From: Pseudarthrobacter cellobiosi | GTDB lineage: Bacteria; Actinomycetota; Actinomycetes; Actinomycetales; Micrococcaceae | Direction of reading: 5' to 3' | NCBI RefSeq assembly: GCF_023913755.1 | Contig: NZ_JAMXBJ010000039.1 | Span: forward strand, 1-64,000 | DNA length: 64,000 nucleotides | Part shown: piece by piece, positions 1 through 10,474 of the stretch | How the letters are laid out: each line of letters starts with the position of its first letter | Position numbering within the stretch: the first letter of the stretch is position 1 | Made by a program: the position numbers and the translations under genes | The notes under the pieces: model-generated | Database searches by the model: none | Seen by the model: only the letters and a program-made list of their open reading frames with translations | Told to the model about the DNA's origin: nothing

Positions 1-1
1 G

Positions 2-2293
<2,292 letters not shown>

Positions 2294-2345
2294 GGACCGC
2301 CGGCCGGCACGCCGGAGTTTTCACGCGTGCTGCGCCCACCGGCTC

Positions 2346-2391
2346 CCTAGCCTCGCAAGCTCGGCCAGGGAACCCTGCCGGCGTGGGCCCA
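2346..2391. repeat. Intergenic direct repeat, copy 1
   Basis: About 46 bases are built around CTCGCAAGCTCGG and CAGGGAACCC and end in CGGCGTGGGCCCA. A near-identical copy lies about 220 bases downstream. The few differences are GCC/TCC, GGCC/GGTC and TGC/GGA. This may be a dispersed actinobacterial intergenic repeat; that is an inference from two copies only. Confidence 0.7.
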
Positions 2392-2568
2392 CGTCGCTTT
2401 GACGCACGCTTTCGAAACCCCGGCCCGCCGGCCCCTCGGGGGTTGAGCGGTTGGGGAGCGAAACCCCTGGATCTTGACAAGCTCGATCACTGGGGAGCGG
2501 TTCGGTCACTGAGTGGCCGGCATCCTTCGGGGGTCCGCGGTATCCGGCAGCATGCTCCCCACCGTCCC

Positions 2569-2613
2569 CCTATCCTCGCAAGCTCGGTCAGGGAACCCGG
2601 ACGGCGTGGGCCC
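2569..2613. repeat. Intergenic direct repeat, copy 2
   Basis: This is the second copy of the repeat at 2346-2391, in the same orientation and about 90% identical by eye. It sits between short inverted arms (GCATGCTC and GAGCATGC), so it can form part of a larger hairpin. Confidence 0.7.
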
Positions 2614-2681
2614 AGAGCATGCAGAGGATATAGGGGACCACCGTGCCACGACGGGTTGATGGCTAAGCGGACGGGGATGTA

Positions 2682-3101
2682 ACAGGCTACGACGCAGGCT
2701 TCCTGCGCGTGCCCCTGGATCTGCCGGCTCCGGGCGAGCCTACGGTGCTTCTGGACTACGTTCATTTTCTCGGTCAGGCAGCTCCCGGCGCGGCGCCTCG
2801 CGGCCCTTGTGGGCGTCAACATCAACGGCCCGGAACTTCGTCCGCTGGCCCGCGAAGGCCGCTGGCACTTGGACGTGCGGATCCCCAAGGAGCAGCAGGC
2901 CGGCGCGGACCGCTACCGCAACAACGGCCTGGACCGCGGGCACCTGGTCCGCCGGCTTGACCCCGTGTGGGGCGCTGAGGAAACGGCCAAGGTGCGAACC
3001 AGGACACCTTCACGTACACCAACGCGGCCCCACAGGTGGATGACTTCAATCAGGGCAAGGACCTCTGGCCGGGACTGGAGGACCGTGTGCTGGACCAGTC
3101 A
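2682..3101 (+). pseudogene. DNA/RNA non-specific endonuclease remnant, two frameshifts and 3' truncated
   Basis: The pieces read as a DNA/RNA non-specific endonuclease (NUC family) once frames are joined. TGYDAGFLRVPLDLP (from 2682) is in one frame. FSVRQLPARRLAALVGVNING to the active-site DRGHLVRR (2932-2955) is in the next. ANQDTFTYTNAAPQVDDFNQ (from 2994) is back in the first. An extra T in the T-run at 2765-2768 explains the first shift, and a lost base near 2991-2993 explains the second. The C-terminal part of the domain is absent after WPGLEDRVLD. Intact relatives are single-frame, so this copy is broken; no start codon or signal peptide could be assigned. Confidence 0.85.
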
Positions 3102-3130
3102 CCCATGCTGGAACCGGCTGAACTGGAAGA

Positions 3131-3216
3131 GGCGGCCAGGGCCCGCAATCTGGTCTGTTCCTGCCTGGCAACACGACGGACTAAGATTCCGTGTCCGGCA
3201 GACCGGAGTTTTCAGA
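3131..3216 (+). repeat. Degraded second copy of the gcvP 3' end and its downstream bases
   Basis: These bases resemble 2234-2323. The copy encodes RNLVCSC where gcvP ends RNLICSC; the first 34 bases match at about 26 positions. Both copies then carry ACTAAG at the stop and the string CCGGAGTTTTCA. The copy lies directly after the truncated endonuclease remnant. It reads as a diverged duplicate of the gene end, which would make 2294-3130 material lying between two gcvP tails. Similarity was judged by eye. Confidence 0.6.
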
Positions 3217-3266
3217 GGATGCCGGGGACCTACCGCCCTAACCGGAGGCTTTAGACTTGTGGCTAC

Positions 3267-4403
3267 ATGTCCGCACGTAACCACGAGTACAGAACCGCGC
3301 ACAAACCCCTGAGATTGGACACGGCCCCCTTGCGAGAATTCACCGCCCGCTTTGCCACAGCGGAGGAAATTGAGAACTGGGACAAGCACGTCACGGCCAA
3401 CCCGAACGGCGGCAACATGCTGCAGTCCGCTGCTTACGCGTCCGTGAAGAACGGCAGCGGCTGGACCGCCCGCTTCCTGGTCCTGGAGTCTGCCGGGACC
3501 GCCAGCTACAACCTGGTGCTGGAGAAGAAATTCCCGGTTCTGGGCCGCCTGTGGTACCTGATCAAAGGTCCTGACCTGGGTGCCGTCGAGGACCTGAAGC
3601 CGGTCTTGGACGCATGCGCTGCATTCGCCCGGAGCCGGAAACTCAATGTCTTCAGCATCAAGATTGAACCGGACATCGTGAGCACCCCGGAAGCCCGGGC
3701 ACAGCTCGCCGCCGCCGGCCTGGTGAAGGCACCGAACATCCAGTCCAACGATTCCACGGCGCTGCTGGACATCGCGGCACCGGAGAACCAGGTGTTCCGG
3801 TCCATCTCCTCCCGCGCCCGCAACGCGATCCGCCGGGCAGAACGCGAAGGCTGCGCAGTGGTGCAGCAGGTGCCAAGCCCGGAAACGTATCGGGCGCTGT
3901 ATGACCTGATGGCAGACACGGTGAACGCCAAGGGTTCCATGCCGTTGCGCAGCCTTGAGTACTACACCCAGTTCTGGGACGAATTCTGCACCCGCGGCCA
4001 AGGCAGCTTCTTCTTCGTTTACGAAGGCGGCAAACCCAGTGTGGGCGCCTTTGTGATCAACTACGGATCCAAGGCAACCTACAAGGACGGCGGCTCCACG
4101 CAGAACAGGAAGCAGTACGGCGACTCGCACCTAGTCCAATGGTCGGCCATCCGAAGAATGCAGGAACTCGGGTGCACCGAGTACGACTTCTGCGGCACGC
4201 CGCCGTCCGGCCTGATCAAGGACAAGTCCCACCACCTGTACGGCATGGGCATGTTCAAGACGAGCTTCACCAAGACGGTGACGGACTTCGTCGGCTGCTA
4301 CGACTACGTGCTGTCGCCCGTCAGGCACACCTTGTGGGTCAAGGGCGCGGAACGGATCTTCCGCCGGCTTGAAACCGCACGCACCGGCCAGCAGTTCTAC
4401 TGA
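3267..4403 (+). CDS. FemABX-family aminoacyltransferase (peptidoglycan bridge), first copy
   Basis: 378 residues. FemX/FemA/FemB enzymes use aminoacyl-tRNA to add amino acids to the lysine of the peptidoglycan stem and so build the interpeptide bridge at the inner face of the membrane. The protein has the paired acetyltransferase-like folds of the family: an N-terminal half with SAAYASVK and YLIKGP, and a C-terminal half with RARNAIRRAEREG, FFFVYEGGKPSVGAF and the closing YDFCGTPPSGLIKDKSHHLYG. It lacks the long coiled-coil arm seen in its neighbour. A paralogue follows 84 bases downstream. In Arthrobacter-type A3alpha walls the bridge residues are Ser, Thr or Ala; which one this enzyme adds cannot be told from sequence. 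Confidence 0.9.
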   Translation: MSARNHEYRTAHKPLRLDTAPLREFTARFATAEEIENWDKHVTANPNGGNMLQSAAYASVKNGSGWTARFLVLESAGTASYNLVLEKKFPVLGRLWYLIKGPDLGAVEDLKPVLDACAAFARSRKLNVFSIKIEPDIVSTPEARAQLAAAGLVKAPNIQSNDSTALLDIAAPENQVFRSISSRARNAIRRAEREGCAVVQQVPSPETYRALYDLMADTVNAKGSMPLRSLEYYTQFWDEFCTRGQGSFFFVYEGGKPSVGAFVINYGSKATYKDGGSTQNRKQYGDSHLVQWSAIRRMQELGCTEYDFCGTPPSGLIKDKSHHLYGMGMFKTSFTKTVTDFVGCYDYVLSPVRHTLWVKGAERIFRRLETARTGQQFY

Positions 4404-4487
4404 CAGCCCACCAGCCACTCTCACCACCCACACCACGAGGCCAGCGCCTGCCCCAGCGGCAGCGCAGCCATAGATGAGGTTATTTCT

Positions 4488-5804
4488 GTGAATCCAACCA
4501 AGGCCGGAGCCGGACTCGAGCTCAGCGTCCTCAGCGATGCCGAGTTTGAGTCTTTCTCCCACAAGCACCCGCAAAACAACTTCATCCAGTCCGCTGACTT
4601 CACCCGTTTCCAGCGTGCCCGCGGTCAGTCAGTGGAACTGTTCGGTGTAAGGCGCGACGGCGATCTGGTCGCCGCCGGCAAGTTGAACTACACCACCAAC
4701 CGCTGGGGCTACAAGGTGTGCGAGTGCGCCAAGGGCCCCCTCCTGGACTACACGGACGCCGCACTGGTGCGTGACGTCGTCGGACTCCTCAAGGAACGTG
4801 CCGCGGAACGCAAGGCTGCCGAACTGCGGATTTCTCCGAACCTGACGTACATCACCCGCGATGCCGACGGCGCCGAACACCCCGAGATCGTGGACAACAG
4901 GCCGCTCGTGGCGGAACTGGCGGGACTGGGTCTTGATCACCAAGGCTCCGACATGAACTTCGCCAACGTGAACTGGATGTTCATCAAGCACCTCGACGGC
5001 TTCACGGACGTCGAGGAGCTCATTATGGGCACCAGCTACCGGACACGGAAGGCCATCCGGAAGGCTGAAAAGAACGGTGTGTTCCTGGAGCAGGCCACGC
5101 TTGAGACCCTCGACGAGTTCTACGATGCGCTGAGCACAGCGGGGGACGAGAAGGGCTTCTTCTACCGCGAACGCGAATACTACGAACAGCTCCTGCGGAC
5201 CACCTCGGCCGAGTTCACCAAACTCATGATGGCCAAGATCGACATTCCCGCGTACAGGAAGTCCATTACCGAACGACTGGAAGCGGAATCCGCGTCCGCA
5301 GCCGAACTCCGCCGTGAAGTCGAAGAGACCGGCAGCAAAAAGAAAGCCAACCGGCTCAAAGTAGTCCAGGACCTCGTGGACAGCTACGAGCGCAGCCTCA
5401 AAGACATCGAGCGGTTCCCGGACTCGGTGGGTGTGGCTACAGTGGCCGCCATCCACTTCGTCTGCTTCGGCGACGAGGTGGTCTGCGTTATCGGCGGCAC
5501 CAAGCAGGACTACATCTACTTCAACGGCGCCACGTCCCTGTACTGGGGAATGATGCTGCACGGGCTGGACAAGGGCTACTCGCGCTACAACTTCTACGGC
5601 ACCTTCGGCATCCAGGGACAGGACGAGGAAGGCCACGGCGGCTACGAGTTCAAGAAGGGCTTCGGCGGCGACGTGGTCCAGCTGCTGGGTGACTTCGTGA
5701 TGCCGGTGCGGCCGGTAGCCTTCCAGGCCAACCGCCTGTTCCGAGCGGCCATCGCGGCGGCGCGCACCCTGCTGGGCAAACTGCCACTGAAGCGCCAGGC
5801 CTAA
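4488..5804 (+). CDS. FemABX-family aminoacyltransferase (peptidoglycan bridge), second copy with coiled-coil arm
   Basis: 438 residues from a GTG start. This is the second bridge-building enzyme of the pair. It follows the FemA/FemB layout more closely: residues about 246-311 form a charged helical arm (ITERLEAESASAAELRREVE onward), which in FemA is the antiparallel coiled coil inserted in the second domain. Typical blocks are GTSYRTRKAIRKAEKNGVF and the closing RYNFYGTFGI with GYEFKKGFGGD. The neighbour upstream is a shorter paralogue and the one downstream a ThrE-type threonine/serine exporter. The pair probably adds successive residues of one bridge, by analogy with FemA and FemB. Confidence 0.92.
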   Translation: MNPTKAGAGLELSVLSDAEFESFSHKHPQNNFIQSADFTRFQRARGQSVELFGVRRDGDLVAAGKLNYTTNRWGYKVCECAKGPLLDYTDAALVRDVVGLLKERAAERKAAELRISPNLTYITRDADGAEHPEIVDNRPLVAELAGLGLDHQGSDMNFANVNWMFIKHLDGFTDVEELIMGTSYRTRKAIRKAEKNGVFLEQATLETLDEFYDALSTAGDEKGFFYREREYYEQLLRTTSAEFTKLMMAKIDIPAYRKSITERLEAESASAAELRREVEETGSKKKANRLKVVQDLVDSYERSLKDIERFPDSVGVATVAAIHFVCFGDEVVCVIGGTKQDYIYFNGATSLYWGMMLHGLDKGYSRYNFYGTFGIQGQDEEGHGGYEFKKGFGGDVVQLLGDFVMPVRPVAFQANRLFRAAIAAARTLLGKLPLKRQA

Positions 5805-5843
5805 CACCAAACCACGAACTGCCAGAAAGGGAGGAGCACCAAG

Positions 5844-7331
5844 GTGAACGATCGACCTGAAAACCCAAGGCGCAGGCCTCCAACCGACGGTCTGCCCAAA
5901 ACAGAGCCTCTCACCCCCTCCCAAATCCACCAGGATGCGGCGGCGAAGAGGATGCTGCGGCGCCTGGTGCGGGGGGAGAACCCGCCGACGGCGCCACTGA
6001 GCATTGTGGACAGGCTCGCCGGAAGCCCCTACGCCAACCCCATGATCCAGGTGGGAGGCGTGGACACGTCCGCACGCAAGACCCTGGACTTTTCCCTGCA
6101 CCTGGCCGAGACCATGTTCCGGTACGGGGCAGGCGCCCTGGAAGTGGAGACGAGCATTATTGCCGTCACCGCGGCGCTGGGGCTGAAAAACATCGAAGTG
6201 GACATCACCAACCAGTCGGTGGCCATCAACTATGCGCCCAAGGACCAGACGCCCATCTCGCTGCTTCGGGTGGTGCGGTCCTGGACCAACAACTATGCCG
6301 GGCTGGCCAAGGTACACCGGCTGGTGACGGACATCGTGGCCGGGGGAGTGGGCCGCGATGAAGCCATCCGCCGGCTGGACGAGGCCATCACCAGCCCCAA
6401 ACCCTTCCCGCGATGGATGGTCACCATAGCGTTCGGCGTGTTCGCCGCAGTCTTTGTGGGTGTGCTTGGCGGCGGCCCGGTGTCCTCGGGCATTGCCTTC
6501 GTGGCCAACATCGGCGTCAGCCTGCTCGCCCGCCAGCTGGGCCGGTGGCGGGTTCCGGACTTCTTTACGACGGCGGCATGCTCCTTCGCCGTCACACTCA
6601 CCGCGTTGCTGTTGTGGCGCTTTGACCTCACCAACGCACCGGCGATTGTGGTGGTGGGCGGCATCCTCCTGCTCCTGCCCACCGGGCGCCTGGTCTCCTC
6701 GGTGCAGGATGCCATCAACGGGTTCCCCGTGACCGCAGCGGGCCGGTTTCTGTCCACCTTGCTGACCTTTGGTGCGATTGTGGCCGGGATTGCCGTGGCC
6801 TTTGTGGTGGGCGCCATGACCGGAATGCAGCCCATTAGTGTTACCCAGACATTCCCGCCGGCCTACGACCTCTGGGTCCTGGTGATCTTTATCGCCGTCG
6901 CAGTGATGGCCATCGGCGTGACGGAGCAGACCTCCTCGGAGCTGCTGCTGCCTACCGCGGGCGTGGGTGTGGTGGGCTATCTTGTGCTGCTGGGTGCCGC
7001 GTCCCTCGGCGTCGGTGACCGGTTCTCCCCGGCGCTCGCCGCCGTCGTGATTGGCCTGCTGGCGCGGGTGGTGGCGTTGAAGATGGGCGCACCGCAGCTG
7101 GTGGTGGCCGTCCCGGCGGCCCTGATCCTGCTGCCCGGGCTGACCATTTTCCGGTCCATGTATGTGCTGACCATCGAGGAATCCGAAATCCTCCTCGGCG
7201 CTGGCGGCATGCTCAACGCCGGCGCGATCGTCCTGGGCACAGCGGCCGGCATTGTCCTCGGCGACACCCTGGCCCGGCCGTTGACGCGGAGCCTGGCCAG
7301 CAACGAACGGCGACGCGCCCGGCGCCGCTAG
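5844..7331 (+). CDS. thrE: Threonine/serine exporter, ThrE family
   Basis: 495 residues, close to the ~489 of the characterised Corynebacterium ThrE, which exports threonine and serine by proton antiport. The GTG start is preceded by a strong ribosome site (GGGAGGAG, 5828-5835). The cytoplasmic N-terminal half includes MFRYGAGALEVETSI and a YAGLAKVHRLVTDIV stretch typical of the DUF1212 domain. It is followed by about ten hydrophobic helices from residue ~180 to the basic tail SNERRRARRR, the second block corresponding to the DUF3815-like half. It lies 39 bases after the FemX pair on the same strand and may be co-transcribed. A link with wall-bridge threonine/serine supply is only a suggestion. 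Confidence 0.9.
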   Translation: MNDRPENPRRRPPTDGLPKTEPLTPSQIHQDAAAKRMLRRLVRGENPPTAPLSIVDRLAGSPYANPMIQVGGVDTSARKTLDFSLHLAETMFRYGAGALEVETSIIAVTAALGLKNIEVDITNQSVAINYAPKDQTPISLLRVVRSWTNNYAGLAKVHRLVTDIVAGGVGRDEAIRRLDEAITSPKPFPRWMVTIAFGVFAAVFVGVLGGGPVSSGIAFVANIGVSLLARQLGRWRVPDFFTTAACSFAVTLTALLLWRFDLTNAPAIVVVGGILLLLPTGRLVSSVQDAINGFPVTAAGRFLSTLLTFGAIVAGIAVAFVVGAMTGMQPISVTQTFPPAYDLWVLVIFIAVAVMAIGVTEQTSSELLLPTAGVGVVGYLVLLGAASLGVGDRFSPALAAVVIGLLARVVALKMGAPQLVVAVPAALILLPGLTIFRSMYVLTIEESEILLGAGGMLNAGAIVLGTAAGIVLGDTLARPLTRSLASNERRRARRR

Positions 7332-7353
7332 GTACAGCTCAGATCTTCCCTGC

Positions 7354-8193
7354 TTAGATCTTCCCGACGGAGAGTTTCTTCTCGGCCTGGAAGTCGTCCT
7401 CCACCCGGCCCTGGGCCCAGTAGCCGGACAGCGAAACCTGGCTCCGTTCCAGGCCGCGCTGGACGAAAAACACGTCCCGCAGGCCCTTCATATAGCCGCG
7501 CTCGCCGTGGGCAAAAACGTCGACCCGGCCAGCGGCCCATTCGGCGTCGGCCACCGCTGAGACGAGGAGGTCCCCTACGCCGGCCGGCGCGCCGTGGCGG
7601 CGTAGCCAGGTCACCTTAACCCCCGCCGGGGACGCGAGGGGCTGGATGTCGGCGTCGCTGTCCACCTCGATGAACGCCAGGCCGGCCGCTTCAGCAGGCA
7701 ACGATTCGATGGCGGCGGCGATCGCAGGAAGTGCGGCTTCATCGCCGGCAAAGAGGTACCAGTCAGCGTCCGGCGCCGGGTTGTAGGCACCGCCCGGCCC
7801 GGTGAAGGTGAAGGCGTCGCCGGGCTTGGCGGCAGCCGCCCACGGACCGGCCAGCCCTTCGTCGCCGTGGATCACAAAGTCGATGGCGAGTTCCTGCGCC
7901 TCGGTGTCCACCCAGCGGACCGTGTAGGTGCGGGTGAAGGGCCACTGCTCGCGGGGCATGGTTTCGCGGATGGTCCACAGGTCCAGCGGCTGGACATAGT
8001 CAACGCCGGGCTGCGGGAAGACAATTTTGATGTAGCGGTCCACGAAGCTGTTGTTCACGTAGGCGGTAAAACCTTCGCCGCCGGCCACGATCCTGACCAT
8101 GTGTGGCGAGAGTTCTTCCCGTCGAATGACCGTGAGATCGATCTGCGGACGTGTTTTTTTCGTGGCGTTGGTGGCGGCCGGAAGAGTGATCAT
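7354..8193 (-). CDS. Siderophore-interacting protein (FAD-dependent ferric-siderophore reductase family)
   Basis: 279 residues of the SIP/ViuB family: cytoplasmic flavoproteins that reduce ferric siderophores to release iron. The FAD-binding signature RTYT is at residues 88-91 (WPFTRTYTVR). A glycine-rich GPGGAYNP follows, then the Rossmann-like SIP domain with YLFAGDEAALPAIAAAIESL and VFAHGERGYMKGLR. The ATG directly abuts an iron box, with no Shine-Dalgarno sequence, so a leaderless transcript is likely. The gene lies downstream of ung on the same strand, and the ung stop codon is inside the iron box. IdeR, encoded at 29537, is the expected repressor when iron is plentiful. Confidence 0.93.
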   Translation of the reverse strand: MITLPAATNATKKTRPQIDLTVIRREELSPHMVRIVAGGEGFTAYVNNSFVDRYIKIVFPQPGVDYVQPLDLWTIRETMPREQWPFTRTYTVRWVDTEAQELAIDFVIHGDEGLAGPWAAAAKPGDAFTFTGPGGAYNPAPDADWYLFAGDEAALPAIAAAIESLPAEAAGLAFIEVDSDADIQPLASPAGVKVTWLRRHGAPAGVGDLLVSAVADAEWAAGRVDVFAHGERGYMKGLRDVFFVQRGLERSQVSLSGYWAQGRVEDDFQAEKKLSVGKI

Positions 8194-8212
8194 AAGGCAA
8201 GCCTAAGCTAAG
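8194..8212 (-). promoter_or_regulatory. IdeR/DtxR iron box before the siderophore-interacting gene
   Basis: On the minus strand the bases read CTTAGCTTAGGCTTGCCTT, a good match to the actinobacterial iron-box palindrome with core TTAGGTTAGGCTAACC. The box ends at the base before the ATG at 8193. Its other end holds the ung stop codon (8203-8205). Repression by Fe-bound IdeR is the expected effect. Confidence 0.8.
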
Positions 8213-8979
8213 GGATCGGGGGGGAGTTCCCAGGTTACGCCAGGGCTTCCCTGGTCCTCCAGCAGCTGGTTGATGGTGCTGAACGGCCGGGAGCCGAAGA
8301 ACCCGCGCGACGCCGACAACGGGCTGGGGTGGGCGCTGGACACGATCGCCGCCCCCGGCAGGAGGGGCCGGACGCTCTCCGCGTCCCTGCCCCACAGCAC
8401 CGCCACCAGCGGCGCCGGCCCGCCGTCGGAAGTGCGCCGGCTGGCAACCGCGGTGACTGCCGCCGTCGTGATGGCTTCCCAGCCCTTGCCCCGGTGCGAG
8501 CCGGCAGCCCCGGCGCGGACGCTCATGACCCGGTTCAGCAGCAGGACCCCTTGGCTGGCCCAGGCGGACAGGTCGCCGTGGGCGCGCGGGGCAAGGCCCA
8601 GATCGGACTCCAGTTCGCGGTAGATATTCGCCAGGCTCCGCGGGATGGGGCGGGTCCGCCCGTCAACGGCGAAGGACAGGCCGATCGCGTGGCCCGGCGT
8701 CGGGTAGGGGTCCTGGCCCACCACCAGGACCTTCACGGCGGCCAGCGGCTGCCGGAAGGCGCGCAGAACGTTCGACGGCGCCGGCAGGACCCGGTGCCCC
8801 GCGGCAACTTCGGCAGTCAGGAAGCCCAGGACACCGCGCAGCTCACTCTCTACGGGGCCCAGCGCCTCCGCCCAGTCGGCCGCCATCAGCTCACTGAGCG
8901 GCAGAATGGCCATCTCGGCAAAGCCAACGGGATCCGCCGGGTCCGCCGCCAGTTCGAACAGCGCGTCAGAATCAAACAC
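8203..8979 (-). CDS. ung: Uracil-DNA glycosylase, family 1
   Basis: 258 residues from a GTG start. The enzyme removes uracil from DNA and starts base-excision repair. The water-activating loop GQDPYP is at residues 88-93 (Asp90 catalytic), and the DNA-intercalating loop HPSPLSA is at 217-223 (His217). The uracil-binding LLNRVMSVRAG block is at 147-157. Length is slightly above the usual ~225-235 because of a longer N-terminus. It runs into the iron box of the next gene with no gap, so its own terminator cannot lie between them. Confidence 0.96.
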   Translation of the reverse strand: MFDSDALFELAADPADPVGFAEMAILPLSELMAADWAEALGPVESELRGVLGFLTAEVAAGHRVLPAPSNVLRAFRQPLAAVKVLVVGQDPYPTPGHAIGLSFAVDGRTRPIPRSLANIYRELESDLGLAPRAHGDLSAWASQGVLLLNRVMSVRAGAAGSHRGKGWEAITTAAVTAVASRRTSDGGPAPLVAVLWGRDAESVRPLLPGAAIVSSAHPSPLSASRGFFGSRPFSTINQLLEDQGSPGVTWELPPDPLA

Positions 8980-9111
8980 GCTCCCATTCTCGCAGGGTTA
9001 CCGGACACTGCGGCCGGGGAGCAAATGACAACCGTGTTATTCACGCCGTAGCATGAGGAGGAGATTTGTAACTCAACCGGTGATTCAGCGAGACCAGCGA
9101 AGGGGTGTGCC

Positions 9112-9441
9112 GTGGCGGAACCTGCTCGGGAACATTTGCCGGAGCCGGAGGAGCGCGGCTCTTGGCTGGCGGAATTTACCCTCCGCGACTCCCCATTGAG
9201 CGAGCGCGACCAGCAGATGCTGGCACTGGAGCGGCAGTGGTGGAAGTACGCGGGAGCCAAGGAACAGGCCATCAGGGAGCTGTTCGATCTGTCCGCGACC
9301 CACTACTACCAGCTGCTCAACGCCCTCATCGACACCGAGGCTGCACTGGCCCACGACCCCATGCTGGTCAAGAGATTGCGTAGACTACGTACGTCGCGTC
9401 ACCGGGCACGCACTGCACGACGCCTGGGTTCCGACGCCTGA
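9112..9441 (+). CDS. DUF3263 protein, small HTH-like
   Basis: 109 residues from a GTG start. The core LSERDQQMLALERQWWKYAG, followed by KEQAIRELFDLSATHYYQLLN, matches the actinobacterial DUF3263 family. These are small proteins with a predicted helix-turn-helix (the LFDLSATHYYQLL segment resembles sigma-region-4-like helices). The tail is strongly basic (RLRRLRTSRHRARTARR), which suits nucleic-acid binding. The gene lies just upstream of the LytR_C protein on the same strand, an arrangement common in actinobacteria. The function is not established. Confidence 0.88.
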   Translation: MAEPAREHLPEPEERGSWLAEFTLRDSPLSERDQQMLALERQWWKYAGAKEQAIRELFDLSATHYYQLLNALIDTEAALAHDPMLVKRLRRLRTSRHRARTARRLGSDA

Positions 9442-9492
9442 CCACGCTCGTGCTGAGCCATCAGCAGCAATCAACAAGGACGTCTCCCCACC

Positions 9493-10110
9493 ATGACCAA
9501 ATACGCTCGGGATGAATTCGATAAGGTTCCGGAGTCCGCCTCGCGGCAGGGCGTCCACCGGGCGGCATCAGCGCCTGCCCGCCGGAAGCTGTGGCCCATC
9601 CTTGCTGTGGGGATTGTGGCATTGGCCATCGGAGTGGTGTCCTTCCTGATCCTTCCTAAGCTTGGGTTCACCCAGGCTGGCAGTGAAGCCTCCACCAGCC
9701 TGGAATCAACCGCGGCACCCGAGGCAAGCGCGGCTCCGTCGGTCACCGCTGAATCCACCGCGGACCCGGAGCCCTCTAAGAGCCCGGACGCCGAGCCCAG
9801 CGCTTCGCCCAGTAACGTTCCCTCCTCGGCTGTGCTGGACAAGACCAAGGGTGTTGCCATCTACAACGCGGCCGGTACGGCCGGACTCGCCGGACGCATC
9901 AGCTCGATGGTCCAGGCCGATGGCTGGACGCTGGGCCAGGTGGGAAACTGGGCCGGCGCTCCGCAGCAGACATCCGCAATCTTCTATGCGGGCCCGGCGC
10001 AGAAAGCCAACGCCGAAGCAGTCTCCGAACTCCTGAACATCCCCACGTTGGTGGAGAGCCAGGAATTCCAGGTGCCCTTGGTTGTTGTCCTAGGGCCGGG
10101 CTACCAGTAG
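9493..10110 (+). CDS. LytR C-terminal-domain membrane protein
   Basis: 205 residues. One membrane segment lies at about residues 36-57 (LAVGIVALAIGVVSFLIL), followed by a Ser/Pro/Glu/Ala-rich linker (~60-112). A LytR_C domain follows (~115-205), with GVAIYNAAGTAGLAGRIS and a final VVVLGPGYQ. LytR_C domains occur in LytR-CpsA-Psr proteins or alone, as here, on the outer face of the membrane. No LCP catalytic domain is present. A cell-envelope role is likely but not shown. It follows DUF3263 with a 51-base gap. Confidence 0.88.
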   Translation: MTKYARDEFDKVPESASRQGVHRAASAPARRKLWPILAVGIVALAIGVVSFLILPKLGFTQAGSEASTSLESTAAPEASAAPSVTAESTADPEPSKSPDAEPSASPSNVPSSAVLDKTKGVAIYNAAGTAGLAGRISSMVQADGWTLGQVGNWAGAPQQTSAIFYAGPAQKANAEAVSELLNIPTLVESQEFQVPLVVVLGPGYQ

Positions 10111-10267
10111 TGCCTCGGGTCACGCCTGAATAACTTTTGGGCACCGGAGCGGCCGTGTGGTTCGGCCCGCCGGATGGCTTGTCGCTAGAGTGATTTCAGG
10201 CTTCGGTCCGTAACAAGCGGCACACTTCCGACGGGGACCGACGGCGCGACGGAAAAGAGTGGACATT

Positions 10268-10474
10268 ATGGCATTGGGAACGGTTAAGTGGTTCAACGCC
10301 GAAAAGGGCTACGGCTTTATTACGGTGGACGGCTCCGGGGACGATGTCTTTGTGCACTGGTCGGCCATTGAGGGCGAAGGTTACCGCGCGCTGGATGAGG
10401 GACAGCGCGTCGAGCTTGAAGTCGGCGAAGGCGAGAAAGGCCCGCAGGCAGAAAACGTCCGGCCCGCTCAGTGA
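10268..10474 (+). CDS. Cold-shock protein, CspA family
   Basis: 68 residues, the standard size of a single cold-shock domain that binds single-stranded RNA and DNA. RNP1 (KGYGFIT) and RNP2 (VFVHWSAI) are both intact. The ATG at 10268 is chosen because the family begins [10 protein letters not shown]; an in-frame GTG at 10259 would add three residues. GGAAAAGAG precedes the start. The last codon overlaps the next gene as GTGA, so the binding-protein gene is probably translationally coupled to it, which is an unusual partner for a Csp. Confidence 0.95.
   Translation: MALGTVKWFNAEKGYGFITVDGSGDDVFVHWSAIEGEGYRALDEGQRVELEVGEGEKGPQAENVRPAQ

Larger units (their letters stand above)
2294..2681. other. 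Non-coding strip of repeats and hairpins after gcvP
   Basis: No protein-like reading frame was found in these 388 bases. The strip is rich in self-complementary pieces and holds two copies of a 46-base repeat, listed separately. A GCATGCTC near 2551 is mirrored by GAGCATGC near 2616. A CCCCTATCCTC stretch is mirrored by GAGGATATAGGGG, so the second copy can fold into a large imperfect hairpin. The composition differs from the flanking coding DNA. It looks like accumulated intergenic repeat material rather than a gene. Confidence 0.55.
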
